Positions 36,737 to 46,535 are shown, numbered from the stretch's first letter. The stretch is 64,000 bases of DNA from Campylobacter devanensis (GCF_002139915.1 NZ_CP018788.1:1488001-1552000); one strand, 5' to 3'. Numbers and translations: made by a program. The notes: generated from the sequence alone by a model not told the origin.

Positions 36737-38113
36737 TTATTTTGATTGTATAGCTTTTTCTAGCTCAATCTGCTTAGGATATACAAAGATAGTTTTGCGA
36801 TCAACACTAATTGTCTCCTTAGCATCTTTGGCATATGCATTAATTGTAATATCTATTGGAGTATCTCGTCTTGTATCATCTACTAGCGTCTGTATTGTGC
36901 TTAATACCACAATTACTTTTTTCTTTCCACCAGCTTTTAATTTAATAGGCTCAAGCGGTCTATCGATTTTAATTCTAGTCTCATTGATATCAAAATAGTA
37001 TGAATGCTCAACATTATCAGTATTTTGTATTAAAAATGTATATGCATTTTGCACTTTTGGTGTATTATCATCAAGCACCTTAATACTATAAAGTTGAGTA
37101 GCCCTATTTATATTTAATAACATATGCTCTTTTTTGGTTGTCATTAGCCCTAGCGCAATCACAGCAATAGATAATGCAATCATATAGCCAATTGTTCTAA
37201 ATCTAAAATATTTAACCTTACTTCTAGTTTTAATAGCCTTAGCGCTAGTCCAATTAATTAAGCTCTCTTTGCCTAGTTTGCCCATTACCTCGCTACAAGC
37301 ATCACTACATTCAAGACAGTTAATACACTCAAGCTGCATACCTTTTCTAATATCTATATGAGTTGGGCATACTCTTACACAAGCCTCGCAACCTATACAC
37401 TCAGCACCTGGAGTAGTTGGCTTTTTACCTAATTTTGTATGACCATCATATAATTTACCTCCACGATTTTCATCATAAATCACCTGAATTGTATCATTGT
37501 CAAACATAACGCTTTGCACTCTAGCATACGGGCAAACATATATACAAAAATTCTCAGCCAAAAACACCACATCAAAAACTAAAAATGTTGTAATACCTAT
37601 TAAAATTCCAACTAAAAGTTTATGTTCTGCTGGATTACTAAGATAAGCAAAAAAATCCTCAGGTGGTACAAAATACCACATAAAATTACTAGCAGCTACA
37701 AATGCAAGAGCTGCCCAAATAATTACTGAGATAGTTTTTTTGATTATATTCTCATCAAATTCTTTTTGTTTATCTTTGATATTTTTGCGAATTTTAAGAA
37801 TTTTAGTGCAGATTAAATCTCTATAAATGACACGAAAAATTGTCTGCGGACAGCTCCAACCGCACCAAACTCTACCGCCCAAAGTAGTAAGAAAAAATAT
37901 ACTTAAAAATAAAATAATAAGTAAAAAAGGCATCAAATAGAGCTCTTGCATATCAAAAGCAGTAAAAAATAGATGGAGTTGCTTTTTATCAAAACTAAGC
38001 AAAAATAGATGATTGCCATTAATGCGGATAAATGGAAGCACCAAAGCGACAATCGTAACGATCAAATACCCAATATATCGCCGTTTGGTATAGTGTGTAG
38101 GCGTACAAGACAT
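36737..38113 (-). CDS. ccoG: Cytochrome c oxidase accessory protein CcoG
   Basis: Membrane iron-sulphur protein (RdxA/FixG family) involved in copper handling during assembly of the cbb3-type oxidase. 458 residues. Several N-terminal membrane segments carry the conserved GGRVWCGWSCPQTIFRVIYR. Two ferredoxin-like 4Fe-4S motifs follow: CIGCEACVRVCPTHID and CINCLECSDAC. The C-terminal periplasmic region is an Ig-like domain. Neighbours cmeABC and rpsU are the same as in C. jejuni. Confidence 0.93.
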   Translation of the reverse strand: MSCTPTHYTKRRYIGYLIVTIVALVLPFIRINGNHLFLLSFDKKQLHLFFTAFDMQELYLMPFLLIILFLSIFFLTTLGGRVWCGWSCPQTIFRVIYRDLICTKILKIRKNIKDKQKEFDENIIKKTISVIIWAALAFVAASNFMWYFVPPEDFFAYLSNPAEHKLLVGILIGITTFLVFDVVFLAENFCIYVCPYARVQSVMFDNDTIQVIYDENRGGKLYDGHTKLGKKPTTPGAECIGCEACVRVCPTHIDIRKGMQLECINCLECSDACSEVMGKLGKESLINWTSAKAIKTRSKVKYFRFRTIGYMIALSIAVIALGLMTTKKEHMLLNINRATQLYSIKVLDDNTPKVQNAYTFLIQNTDNVEHSYYFDINETRIKIDRPLEPIKLKAGGKKKVIVVLSTIQTLVDDTRRDTPIDITINAYAKDAKETISVDRKTIFVYPKQIELEKAIQSK

Positions 38114-38223
38114 TGATAATTCCTTATTGATTTTTGGCGTAATTATAACCTTATTATATTAAAATATAGTTAAATCAAATTTTATTATTTGTTTAAGAAA
38201 TTTAAATTTAAGTTATTTTTGGC

Positions 38224-38229
38224 TATAAT
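38224..38229 (+). promoter_or_regulatory. -10 box of rpsU
   Basis: TATAAT preceded by TTTTTGGC, about 36 bp upstream of the rpsU GTG start. Confidence 0.6.
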
Positions 38230-38264
38230 TACCGCTCAAATTTTAACGAAAGGTGGTGAGGATC

Positions 38265-38477
38265 GTGCCAGGAGTTAAGGTACATCCAAATGAGTCTTTT
38301 GATGAAGCATATAGACGCTTTAAAAAACAAACTGACCGTAACTTAGTAGTTACTGAAGTTCGTGCTAGACGCTTTTTTGAGCCTATGACTGAAATTCGTA
38401 AAAAACAAAAAATCTCAGCTCGCAAAAAAATGCTTAAAAGACTTTATATGCTTAGACGCTATGAGTCAAGACTCTAA
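38265..38477 (+). CDS. rpsU: 30S ribosomal protein S21
   Basis: A 70-residue, very basic small-subunit protein. The sequence from the GTG at 38265 ([20 protein letters not shown], end [10 protein letters not shown]) aligns from the first residue with C. jejuni S21, so this GTG is chosen over the one at 38253. The AAAGGTGG ribosome site is 8-10 bases upstream. Single-gene unit with promoter and terminator. Confidence 0.96.
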   Translation: MPGVKVHPNESFDEAYRRFKKQTDRNLVVTEVRARRFFEPMTEIRKKQKISARKKMLKRLYMLRRYESRL

Positions 38478-38484
38478 TACCATA

Positions 38485-38505
38485 GGCCGCTTCGGCGGTC
38501 TTTTT
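38485..38505 (+). terminator. Intrinsic terminator of rpsU
   Basis: GC-rich 6-bp stem closed by a stable TTCG tetraloop (GGCCGC-TTCG-GCGGTC), directly followed by T5. It starts 8 bp after the rpsU stop. Confidence 0.9.
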
Positions 38506-38558
38506 ATTATTTAAATAATCCATATAAATTAAAACTTTAATATATTTTTTATAATTCA

Positions 38559-38646
38559 TGGCGGACAGAGAGGGATTTGAACCCTCGAAGGCTTGCACCT
38601 TACACGCGTTCCAGGCGTGCTCCTTCAACCACTCGGACATCTGCCC
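38559..38646 (-). tRNA. tRNA-Ser (anticodon GGA)
   Basis: Read on the minus strand, the 88-nt sequence folds as a class II tRNA. The acceptor stem is GGGCAGA/TCTGTCC, the anticodon loop is CTGGAAC (GGA, reading UCC/UCU), and there is a long variable arm (TGCAAGCCTTC region). The T arm is GAGGGTTCAAATCCCTC and the CCA end is encoded. Serine identity agrees with the long variable arm. Confidence 0.95.
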
Positions 38647-38842
38647 AAAACAATAAGTAAAATAAATACTGGTTAAAAACGGATAAAACACCCACTCAAA
38701 AGAGCGAGTGTCTTTACAAAAAGGAGGTTATTTGTTTAGGAGCTTTAATTATATAATTAATTTTTTAATATATGATAAATATAAGATAAAGTAAAAATAA
38801 TTAAGATAAAATTTGATATAATCAATCAAAAAAAGGATAAAA

Positions 38843-39319
38843 ATGCTAACACATTTAAATGAAAAAAATATGCCCAAAATGGTAGATGTAGGCGATAAAG
38901 ATACCACCAAAAGAGTCGCAATCGCTAGTGGCACTATCACAATGTCGCAAGAAGCTTACAATGCGATTAAGCAAAACACAGGCAAAAAGGGCCCTGTCTT
39001 ACAAACTGCCGTTATAGCTGCAATTATGGGTGCTAAACGCACTAGCGATTTAATCCCAATGTGCCACCCTCTTGCTTTAAATTCAGTCGATATCGATATA
39101 GAAGATATGCCAAATTTGCCAGGTTTTAAGCTCATTTCTAAGGTTATAACTCATGGTAAAACAGGCGTAGAGATGGAGGCTTTAAGCAGTGTTAGTATCG
39201 GGCTTTTGACTATTTATGATATGATAAAAGCTATTGATAAATCCATGGTAATTAGCGATATCGCTTTAGAATCAAAAAGCGGAGGCAAAAGTGGCGAATA
39301 TAGGAGAAAAAATGGCTAA
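38843..39319 (+). CDS. moaC: Cyclic pyranopterin monophosphate synthase
   Basis: Acts with MoaA in the first stage of molybdenum cofactor synthesis. 158 residues. Conserved active-site segments: [15 protein letters not shown] and [23 protein letters not shown], with the catalytic Lys/Asp region at KAIDK. A good AAAGGA site precedes the ATG. The stop overlaps the DUF493 gene by 8 bp. Confidence 0.96.
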   Translation: MLTHLNEKNMPKMVDVGDKDTTKRVAIASGTITMSQEAYNAIKQNTGKKGPVLQTAVIAAIMGAKRTSDLIPMCHPLALNSVDIDIEDMPNLPGFKLISKVITHGKTGVEMEALSSVSIGLLTIYDMIKAIDKSMVISDIALESKSGGKSGEYRRKNG

Positions 39320-39578
39320 AATTTGCGATCTAAATGGCAAAAAACCAGAAATAATCTATCCAATATTTTGGGAATATAAGGTAATATTTGATAGTTTAAG
39401 CGATGAAAAAAGCATTATAAAAGAGTGCGTAGGCAATAGAGAATACAAACTTCAAAGCTCTCACACTAGCAAAAATGCCAAATTCAAAAGCTTTAATCTA
39501 AGCGTATTAGTAAATAACAACACAGAGCGTTTAGAGCTATTTACTCTACTTAAAAAACACTCTAAATTTGTATTATAA
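39312..39578 (+). CDS. DUF493 (HP0495/YbeD-like) family protein
   Basis: An 88-residue small alpha/beta protein of unknown function, similar to the HP0495 family of Helicobacter. It has the opening [19 protein letters not shown] and the [17 protein letters not shown] strand pair typical of that ACT-like fold. The ATG at 39312 is preferred because AGGAG lies five bases before it. The first in-frame ATG (39291) is inside moaC. It is co-transcribed with moaC and convergent with tkt. Confidence 0.75.
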   Translation: MAKICDLNGKKPEIIYPIFWEYKVIFDSLSDEKSIIKECVGNREYKLQSSHTSKNAKFKSFNLSVLVNNNTERLELFTLLKKHSKFVL

Positions 39579-39598
39579 CTCTAGCCAATTGGCTAGAG
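39579..39598. terminator. Bidirectional terminator between DUF493 gene and tkt
   Basis: Perfect palindromic stem CTCTAGCC-AATT-GGCTAGAG between two convergent genes, followed by CTTATTTTAT on the plus strand. It starts right after one stop codon and ends 1 bp before the other. Confidence 0.75.
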
Positions 39599-39599
39599 C

Positions 39600-41504
39600 T
39601 TATTTTATCATATCTTTAGCGATATTAGCTACATTTGTGGCACTAAATCCAAAATATTTAAATAGCTCATCAGCTGGAGCTGAAGCACCAAATGATCTCA
39701 TTCCAAGCACATTATCAGCAAATTTATACCACTCAAGCGCTGTTGCAGCCTCTACGGCTAAGATTTTTGTTTGTGGTGCAAATATGCGATTAATATAGCT
39801 AGACTCTTGCTCGCATAATAGATCAAAACACGGTGCAGAGACGACATTTACGCCAATACCGCTATTTTCTAATAATTTAGATGCTTCAAGGCATAATCCA
39901 ACCTCACTACCGCTAGCTACTAGTGTAATTTGCGGATTTTGGCTCTCTTTGATGAGATAAGCACCATTTGCCACGCTACCAAATTTAGGCTCATCTAATG
40001 GATTCAATCCCTGTCTTGAACAGACAAAAGCACACGGTGCATTAAGCCTAAGCGCAACCTTCCAACACTCTACATTTTCCACGCCATCAGCTGGGCGAAA
40101 TGTATAGAAATTCGGCATTGCTCTAAATGTACTAAGCTGCTCAATTGGCTCATGTGTTGGGCCATCTTCACCTACTCCGATACTATCGTGCGTCCAGATA
40201 AAATAGTGTTTAAGCTTCATTAACGCCGCAAGTCTAGCTCCAGCTTTGAGATAGTCGCTAAATATAAAAAATGTCGCACTAAATGGGATGAAAATTCCAT
40301 ACCTAGCATAAGCATTACAGATAGCAGCCATAGCGTGTTCTCTGATACCAAAGTGTAGATTTTTGCCGTTTGGATACTCACCAAAGCCCTTTAACTCTGT
40401 TTTATTACTAGGTGCTAAATCCGCACTACCACCTATAAAACCTGGCAAAGCAGCGGCGATAGCGTTTAAAATTTTACCATTGCTATCTCTTGTAGCTATC
40501 TTTTGAGCGTTAAAAACAGGAAATTCTATCTTGCTAAAATCAGGATTTAAGAGTGAATTCAATAGCTCTTTTTTGTCTTGGCTTAACTCGCTTACTTTCT
40601 TATCCCATAAGGCATTTGCCAAATCGCCCCTTTCTAAGGCTAGATTAAACCAAAATTTCACATCATCATCTACAAAAAAACTCAAATTCGGATCAAATCC
40701 GGCTGCTTCTTTAGCCTTAGCTATAATCTCAGCACCAAGCGGAGCGCCATGAGCGTGGTGGCTGCCTTCTAGCTCGCCAGCACCTTTAGCGATTTTGGTT
40801 TTGGCAATTATGAGATATGGTTTTGTTTTGTTTTTGGCTTCATTTAGGGCAAATTCAATCTCATCATAGCTATGACCATCTATCTTAGCAACTTCAAATC
40901 CAGCCGCTTCAAATCTAACCTTAACATCTTCAGCCCAAGCTATAGATGTATCGCCTTCTATTGTGATCTCATTGCTATCATAAATTATTACAAGGTTATC
41001 AAGATTATGCTTGCCAGCTAATGCACAGGCCTCGTAGCTAATCCCTTCTTGCAAATCACCATCGCCACATAGGCAATATACCTTATGATTGATAATATCG
41101 CTACCTAGTAAATTTTGAGCTGATTTTGCAGCCATAGCAAAGCCAACTGCGTTTGCAACGCCTTGGCCAAGAGGCCCTGTAGCGATCTCTACACCAGCAG
41201 TCTCTATCTCGGGATGGCCTGGAGTCTTAGAGTGGAGTTGGCGAAACGCCTTTAAATCATCCAAGCTAACATCATACCCACTAAGGTGTAAAAAACTATA
41301 TACCAAACTACTAGCATGACCACCGCTAAAGACTAATCTATCACGATTTAACCAATTTGGATTTTTAGGATTATGGTTTAGATGAGTGCTTAAAACTGTA
41401 ACTATATCAGCTAGCCCCATTGGCGCACCTGGGTGACCTGAATTTGCTTTTTGCACCATATCAGCACATAAAAATCTTATTGTATCGGCCTGTTTTTTAT
41501 ACAT
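39600..41504 (-). CDS. tkt: Transketolase
   Basis: Thiamine-diphosphate enzyme of the pentose phosphate pathway, moving two-carbon units between sugar phosphates. It also makes sedoheptulose 7-phosphate for the heptose pathway seen earlier in the window. 634 residues. ThDP-binding LCGDGDLQEGISYEACALAG, substrate motifs ANSGHPGAPMGLAD and GPLGQGVANAVG, and pyrimidine-domain Glu in FGIREHAM. Three bases from ispA; first part of a long minus-strand run. Confidence 0.97.
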   Translation of the reverse strand: MYKKQADTIRFLCADMVQKANSGHPGAPMGLADIVTVLSTHLNHNPKNPNWLNRDRLVFSGGHASSLVYSFLHLSGYDVSLDDLKAFRQLHSKTPGHPEIETAGVEIATGPLGQGVANAVGFAMAAKSAQNLLGSDIINHKVYCLCGDGDLQEGISYEACALAGKHNLDNLVIIYDSNEITIEGDTSIAWAEDVKVRFEAAGFEVAKIDGHSYDEIEFALNEAKNKTKPYLIIAKTKIAKGAGELEGSHHAHGAPLGAEIIAKAKEAAGFDPNLSFFVDDDVKFWFNLALERGDLANALWDKKVSELSQDKKELLNSLLNPDFSKIEFPVFNAQKIATRDSNGKILNAIAAALPGFIGGSADLAPSNKTELKGFGEYPNGKNLHFGIREHAMAAICNAYARYGIFIPFSATFFIFSDYLKAGARLAALMKLKHYFIWTHDSIGVGEDGPTHEPIEQLSTFRAMPNFYTFRPADGVENVECWKVALRLNAPCAFVCSRQGLNPLDEPKFGSVANGAYLIKESQNPQITLVASGSEVGLCLEASKLLENSGIGVNVVSAPCFDLLCEQESSYINRIFAPQTKILAVEAATALEWYKFADNVLGMRSFGASAPADELFKYFGFSATNVANIAKDMIK

Positions 41505-41506
41505 TT

Positions 41507-42334
41507 TTATCCTTTTAGGTATTTGTTTATTAAGTTTGTAACCAACTCTTTTACATCTTGATTTTGAATTTGATTGATAATTTGCTTTTCTAGCTCATCT
41601 CTAGCTTCTATGGCTTTATCAACACCAAGTAAATTTGTAAATGAGTTTTTGGAACTATCATTATTTGTAGGTTTTCCAGCTTTATCGCTACTACTTGTAG
41701 CATCTATTATATCATCATGAATTTGAAATGCAAGACCTAGCTTTAAACCAGCCTTATATATATCATTAGACTCTTCATCACTTGCACCAGCTACTATTGC
41801 ACCAATTTGCATACTAGCAGCAATTAATGCACCTGTTTTATGCAGATGTAAAAACTCAAGCTCATCTAAGCTTAACTTTTTATTTTCAAAATAGCAATCA
41901 ATGGCTTGACCAATTACCATTCCATCAAGGCCGCCATTTTTACTTAATACTTGTATACATTTTATAGCAATGTGTGGCGGTAAATTTGAATTAGCCAACA
42001 CTCCAAATGCTGCAGTATTTAGCGCATCTCCAGCTAAGATTGCAGTAACCTCATCATATTTTACATGCAAGGTTGGCACACCACGGCGAAGATTAGCATT
42101 ATCCATCGCTGGAAGATCATCGTGGATGAGCGAATATGTATGCAAAAGCTCCACAGCTAAAGCTGCTGCATATGGATCGCACAATGGATTAATGGCCTTT
42201 GCAGTGCCTATAACTAATTGGGCACGAAAATGCTTTCCTCCAGCTTTTAAAACCCAAGCAAGAGCTTCATTAAAATGCGGATGAAAACTCTCTACGCTAG
42301 GCAAATTTGATTCTAGATACTCTAGAAAGCTCAT
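41507..42334 (-). CDS. ispA: Polyprenyl (farnesyl/geranyl) diphosphate synthase
   Basis: Short-chain trans-isoprenyl diphosphate synthase, 275 residues. First aspartate-rich motif LIHDDLPAMDNANLRRG and second motif FQIHDDIID bind Mg-diphosphate. GKHFRAQLV at the start is typical. It supplies FPP for quinone and undecaprenyl chains. It overlaps the PDZ-protein gene by 4 bp. Same order as C. jejuni Cj1641-Cj1645. Confidence 0.93.
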   Translation of the reverse strand: MSFLEYLESNLPSVESFHPHFNEALAWVLKAGGKHFRAQLVIGTAKAINPLCDPYAAALAVELLHTYSLIHDDLPAMDNANLRRGVPTLHVKYDEVTAILAGDALNTAAFGVLANSNLPPHIAIKCIQVLSKNGGLDGMVIGQAIDCYFENKKLSLDELEFLHLHKTGALIAASMQIGAIVAGASDEESNDIYKAGLKLGLAFQIHDDIIDATSSSDKAGKPTNNDSSKNSFTNLLGVDKAIEARDELEKQIINQIQNQDVKELVTNLINKYLKG

Positions 42335-43401
42335 CTATTTACTCGCACAAAAAACTGAAAATCATCTCTAGAAACTAAAATATATACTAATCCACTTTTA
42401 TTTTTCATTAACTCATCTATTTTAGAAATACTTTTAATTGCTACGCCATCAATTTGCATAATCTTATCACCAGCTTTTAGTCCTAATTTTGCAGCTTTTG
42501 AATTAGCCTTAATGCTTGTAATAACTAATGATTTATTAAAGCTAGCACCAAATTCAGATGAAAATTTAGACTTTGGCTGTGTTTTTTTAATTGCAGTTTT
42601 ATTGCTCTCAGCTTCTTTTATATCTAAATTTTTAACTGTAATATTTGCCATTTTTACATCGTAGCTTAGTGGTTTTCCATCACGCTTTATCTCAAATTTA
42701 AGCACCGAACCCTTATCGGCAAATAGCACCATCTCATTTATTTCTCTTAAATTTTTTGGCGTTTTGCCATTTACTGAGACGACTATATCAGAGCTTTTAA
42801 GCTCCTTGCCTGAACCAAATGGATTTACACTTTGAACTTTTATAGTAGCATTATCTTCGCTAAATTTAACTCCAATATCACCATAATACACATCGTCATA
42901 TCGCATAAAATGCTTTAAATATCTATTTGGAATAAATTTATCATCGCCTAGGCTAATTCCTACCATTGAAGCGCAATCGCATACTAGCATTCCAACCTTA
43001 CCTGTTTTAAAGCTAAGCTCATCAAATTGACCTAATTCACTACCAAAACTCTTAATATGCCCCATATTTGTAATGTTTTCTTGTAGCGTCATAACCCACA
43101 TATCTTGCTTACTATCGAGCTCATCAAGCATAAATGCACCACGCAAAGAAAACCCTGGTCTAACCAAATATAGCCCTAAATATGGGTCAAATTTAATATA
43201 ATCCTTTTTATTTAGTGGATTTGCCTTATCATAAACAACAGCAGCATATTCACCATTTAAAGAGATTGCTGTTTGATCTTTGTAGTTAAACTGCGACTCA
43301 CGCATTTTATCATAAATCGCCGTTCTATCAGCGATTGTCGGCTCTGGGGCGGCATGCAAAATCGCCCCAACCACTAAAATAGCAGCCAAAATCTTTCTCA
43401 C
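42331..43401 (-). CDS. Periplasmic PDZ-domain protein
   Basis: A 356-residue protein with a signal peptide (MRKILAAILVVGAILHA). It has two regions resembling PDZ domains: one around residues 185-250 (NPFGSGKELKSSDIVVSVNGKTP) and a clearer one at ~295-350 (SKAAKLGLKAGDKIMQIDG). No protease triad is visible, so it is more likely an adaptor or scaffold. Homologues occupy the same site in C. jejuni (Cj1643). Function unknown. Confidence 0.8.
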   Translation of the reverse strand: MRKILAAILVVGAILHAAPEPTIADRTAIYDKMRESQFNYKDQTAISLNGEYAAVVYDKANPLNKKDYIKFDPYLGLYLVRPGFSLRGAFMLDELDSKQDMWVMTLQENITNMGHIKSFGSELGQFDELSFKTGKVGMLVCDCASMVGISLGDDKFIPNRYLKHFMRYDDVYYGDIGVKFSEDNATIKVQSVNPFGSGKELKSSDIVVSVNGKTPKNLREINEMVLFADKGSVLKFEIKRDGKPLSYDVKMANITVKNLDIKEAESNKTAIKKTQPKSKFSSEFGASFNKSLVITSIKANSKAAKLGLKAGDKIMQIDGVAIKSISKIDELMKNKSGLVYILVSRDDFQFFVRVNR

Positions 43402-43706
43402 CTTATACCTCCAAAACCGCCAAGTAAAGATGCGGCTGCATTTTGCTTTTCATCGTTAGCTAGTTTAATAGCATCATTCACGGCTGAAATTAGCAAAATT
43501 TGCAAGCTATCCTTATCTTCAAGCAAGGAATCATCTATGCAAATATCTAGAATTTCGGCCTTGCCATTAATCTTAACACTAATTAATCCACCGCCTGATT
43601 TACTCTCAAACTCTTTTGCGGCAATCTGCGCCTCAAATTCGCTTGCTTTTTGCTGGGCTTGAGCCAACATTTCACCCATTTTTGAAAAATCAAAATCCTT
43701 AAACAT
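43398..43706 (-). CDS. YbaB/EbfC-family nucleoid-associated protein
   Basis: A 102-residue DNA-binding protein. An N-terminal helix (GEMLAQAQQKASEFEAQIAAKEF) is followed by the family core GLISVKINGKAEILDICID and a C-terminal helix. YbaB proteins dimerise and bind DNA with little specificity. It overlaps the PDZ gene by 4 bp. Confidence 0.88.
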   Translation of the reverse strand: MFKDFDFSKMGEMLAQAQQKASEFEAQIAAKEFESKSGGGLISVKINGKAEILDICIDDSLLEDKDSLQILLISAVNDAIKLANDEKQNAAASLLGGFGGIR

Positions 43707-43761
43707 ATTTAACCTTTAAATTTTGGCGATTATAACAAATGAGCCATTAAATTTGGCTTTT

Positions 43762-44109
43762 TTAGTCATCTATTTTATTATTTGAATCTACATGAACAAT
43801 AGTTGGTTTAAATTTTTTAGCCTTTTTTACACTCATTGTAGCATAACTAACTATTATAATAATATCACCTATACAAACCTTTCTAGCAGCTGCTCCATTT
43901 AAACATATTTCGCCCTCTTTTTCCCCTTTTATTACATAAGTTGCAAATCTCTCACCATTATTTACATCTAAGATTTCAACCTTTTGAAATTCGATTAAAT
44001 TTGCAGCCTTCATCAGATTTTCATCAATTGTAATAGAGCCTACATAGTTTAAATTTGCATCAGTTACTGTGGCTCTGTGAATTTTGCTAGCTAGCATCTG
44101 TATTTTCAT
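43762..44109 (-). CDS. panD: Aspartate 1-decarboxylase
   Basis: Pyruvoyl enzyme that makes beta-alanine for pantothenate. 115 residues, translated as a pro-enzyme and cleaved between Gly24 and Ser25 (YVGSITID), which generates the pyruvoyl cofactor. The motif [19 protein letters not shown] is typical. Two bases after murE on the same strand. Confidence 0.96.
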   Translation of the reverse strand: MKIQMLASKIHRATVTDANLNYVGSITIDENLMKAANLIEFQKVEILDVNNGERFATYVIKGEKEGEICLNGAAARKVCIGDIIIIVSYATMSVKKAKKFKPTIVHVDSNNKIDD

Positions 44110-44111
44110 TT

Positions 44112-45383
44112 TTATCCTTTATTGCTTAATATTTCTTTTACTATTTTTTGATCGCTAAATGGATACTTTATCCCATTTATCTCTTGATAATCCTCATCTC
44201 CTTTACCTAAAATGAGTAAAACTTCGCCATTTTGTATATCTATTGCCCTTTTAATGGCCTCTTTACGATCGGTAATTTTAATGGTATTTGGCGGCATTTT
44301 AGAAGCAACTTGTTCTATTATTGAATTTGGATCTTCGCTACGAGGGTTATCGCTTGTTACGATTGCAACCTTAGCATATTTCGCAACTATTTGTCCCATT
44401 ATAGCTCGCTTACTTTTATCTCTATCACCACCAGCACCAAAGACTACTATCAACTCTCTTTCTGTTATGGAGCTTAAAACTTTTTCTATCCCATCTGGTG
44501 TATGTGCAAAATCTACAATAATATCAGGAGATACTATCTCCATTCTACCAGCTACTCCACTAAAGCCTTTTAAAGCATTGCAAATAGATTGAAGGTCTAA
44601 ATTTAGCAACTTCTTGCTTGCAGCAATAACGCCAAGAGCGTTATAGAGATTAAATTTACCATGCAAATTTAGGCTTAAATTTGCTATTTCGCTCTTGCTT
44701 TGTATAGTTGATATTATGCCATCTTTTAACTCAAAATTACTAGCGATTATGTTGCCGTTTTTTAATGAGTAGGTAAGTGCATTTAAAGCATTATAGCTAA
44801 TATTTTTATCGTCGCAATTTATAATTTTATCGCTTGAATCTGATAAAAAGCTTGATTTAACTCTAGCGTACTCATCAAAGCTTTTATGAAAATCTAAATG
44901 GTCTTGACTTAAATTCGTAAAAATTTTTAAAGCAAATTCTAGCCCTTCAATACGATTTTGCGCTATAGCATGAGAGCTAACCTCCATTATAAAATATTTA
45001 CAATCACATTCAACTGCTTCTTTTATATAGCTTAGAGTCTCTAGAATTTGACTAGTTGTCAACCCTTTTTTAGCAATCTGCCTACCATCTACAAATGATC
45101 CACATGTCCCACTAATAGCACATTTATAGCCCAAATTTGAGAGGGTATGAGCAAGTAAAAACGCCGTTGTAGTCTTGCCATTTGTACCTGTAATTCCAAT
45201 AATTTTTATACGTTCTTTAAGTCCTAAAATCTCTATAGCTTGTCGTGGGCTAATTAGTTTTGCTCCAGCATCTAGCGCATCATCTGCATATTTTGAATTT
45301 GAATTAGTAACTACAAAATAAGCCCCAGTCGTAACATCATTAGAATTATCAGTTAAAAATCCATTATTTAAGGCTATTTTCAT
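44112..45383 (-). CDS. murE: UDP-MurNAc-L-Ala-D-Glu:meso-diaminopimelate ligase
   Basis: Mur ligase adding meso-DAP to the peptidoglycan stem peptide, 423 residues (shorter than the ~490 of E. coli, with a reduced N-terminal domain). ATP-binding [17 protein letters not shown], central [17 protein letters not shown] region, and the DNPRSEDP motif in domain 3 that recognises meso-DAP. It fits with dapF at the start of the window. It overlaps the upstream hypothetical gene by 20 bp. Confidence 0.95.
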   Translation of the reverse strand: MKIALNNGFLTDNSNDVTTGAYFVVTNSNSKYADDALDAGAKLISPRQAIEILGLKERIKIIGITGTNGKTTTAFLLAHTLSNLGYKCAISGTCGSFVDGRQIAKKGLTTSQILETLSYIKEAVECDCKYFIMEVSSHAIAQNRIEGLEFALKIFTNLSQDHLDFHKSFDEYARVKSSFLSDSSDKIINCDDKNISYNALNALTYSLKNGNIIASNFELKDGIISTIQSKSEIANLSLNLHGKFNLYNALGVIAASKKLLNLDLQSICNALKGFSGVAGRMEIVSPDIIVDFAHTPDGIEKVLSSITERELIVVFGAGGDRDKSKRAIMGQIVAKYAKVAIVTSDNPRSEDPNSIIEQVASKMPPNTIKITDRKEAIKRAIDIQNGEVLLILGKGDEDYQEINGIKYPFSDQKIVKEILSNKG

Positions 45384-45909
45384 CTTTATCCTTAATCTTT
45401 TCTAGCATAATTGCTAAGCGCTCATCTCCTGCAAACATCTTAGTTGAACCCTCTAAATACTTTAGTCCAATCTCCGTAAATCCATTATCTACAAGGAAAT
45501 TTACCAGCTCAAAAAGCTCATCTTTATGCATAATTATGATTTTAGTTGAAAATAAAATGCTCTCAAATAGACTTTTAAAATTATTTTCATTTAACAAATT
45601 TTTAAAATCAGCATAAGTAATAGCATTTTGGCTTTCAATCTCCATATTGCTCTCTTGGGCTGAGCTTTGCATAATCTCAATCATCTCATTAAATATTTGC
45701 GTATTGTCATCTTGAGCTGGATCAAAGTATATTGCAAAGAGCGAGAAAGCATCATTTGGATTATCCTTTGCTATATCGCAAAACTCAATAAATGCAAGCA
45801 ACTCATCGCTTGGCAATTTATTATACGCCATGCTAAGGCTTATTTTAGCTAGCTCAAATTGACCTTGCTTAAATAATTTTATCGCAATTTCTTTGTAATT
45901 TTGCTCCAT
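45364..45909 (-). CDS. Conserved hypothetical protein (helical repeat type)
   Basis: A 181-residue acidic, soluble protein that I do not recognise. The N-terminus (AIKLFKQGQFELAKISLSMA) resembles a tetratricopeptide-like helix pair and the rest is predicted helical. No signal peptide or catalytic motif. It sits directly before murE with a 20-bp overlap, as a similar hypothetical does in C. jejuni, so it is probably a genuine core gene. Confidence 0.7.
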   Translation of the reverse strand: MEQNYKEIAIKLFKQGQFELAKISLSMAYNKLPSDELLAFIEFCDIAKDNPNDAFSLFAIYFDPAQDDNTQIFNEMIEIMQSSAQESNMEIESQNAITYADFKNLLNENNFKSLFESILFSTKIIIMHKDELFELVNFLVDNGFTEIGLKYLEGSTKMFAGDERLAIMLEKIKDKDENSLK

Positions 45910-45965
45910 CTATTCCCCTGGATATAGCATAAATTTAAAAAAATTTTGACTAATTATACACAAAA

Positions 45966-46125
45966 TATAAAAAATTTAGATTAAATAGAGCCTATTTTTA
46001 GGCTCTATTAATAGAATTTATAAGTAGTTCTAAAGTTTGTGCTATAGATTTTATCATCGCTATTTATATCATCTCCTAGGTTTAAATTTTAACTTAGATT
46101 TTAGTTGCATTAGTAGATGCTATAA
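45966..46125 (-). pseudogene. 3'-end remnant of an autotransporter gene with its terminator
   Basis: About 160 bp match 46571-46733, the end of the autotransporter gene and its terminator, with scattered substitutions and small indels. It includes a 9-bp stem TAGAGCCTA/TAGGCTCTA (45986-45994, 45999-46007). The coding part corresponds to the last ~35 residues of the barrel but the frame is broken. The rest of 45910-46259 holds no other recognisable feature. Confidence 0.75.
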
Positions 46126-46259
46126 CCACACACGCCAAAAGAGATAATTCAAAATTTACCATTTTCACTGCTTAAGACTAAAAATACAGCAAAATCCTCC
46201 ACTATCTTTTATAAAATATAATAAATTTTATCTGAATTTAGTTTGAAACATGTAAGATT

Positions 46260-46535
46260 TTACATCTTTGATATATCAAATTCTTGACCGATTGGAATAT
46301 TTACTACTGTCAATTCTGGATGAATATCGTTGCGAATCTGCTTTTCAATCCCAAATTTAAGCGTCTGACCACTTGCAGCACAGCCGTTACAATGTCCTAT
46401 TAATTGCACATAAACAACTCCATTTTTAATCCCTAAAAGCTTCATACCGCCACCATCACGCTCAAGCATAGGCATTACAACTTTAAGGCTCTCTAAAATT
46501 GGCTCATATAGCTCCTCATCGCTAAATGGTATCAT
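46260..46535 (-). CDS. NifU C-terminal-domain (Nfu) Fe-S scaffold protein
   Basis: A 91-residue stand-alone Nfu domain, with the CxxC cluster site in GHCNGCAASGQTLKFGIE. It helps deliver 4Fe-4S clusters to target enzymes. LERDGGGMKLLGIKNGVVYV is the family signature. It is flanked on both sides by copies of the autotransporter 3' end, so autotransporter DNA has been inserted or duplicated around it. Confidence 0.93.
   Translation of the reverse strand: MIPFSDEELYEPILESLKVVMPMLERDGGGMKLLGIKNGVVYVQLIGHCNGCAASGQTLKFGIEKQIRNDIHPELTVVNIPIGQEFDISKM

Noticed and set aside
38452-38691. 79-aa minus-strand open frame
   Set aside because: It runs through the tRNA-Ser gene and the rpsU terminator, so it is not a protein gene.
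38679-38716. CACTC/GAGTG hairpin upstream of moaC as a riboswitch or terminator
   Set aside because: Only a 5-bp stem, too weak; no molybdenum-cofactor riboswitch features are visible.
38720-38790. Strong AAGGAGG followed by a TTG and a 20-codon frame
   Set aside because: The predicted peptide is very short and low-complexity, with no conservation or promoter evident; chance in AT-rich DNA is likely.
46130-46259. Stretch between the autotransporter remnant and nfu, checked for a small gene or RNA
   Set aside because: No ribosome site with an open frame, no strong hairpin and no recognisable similarity were seen.
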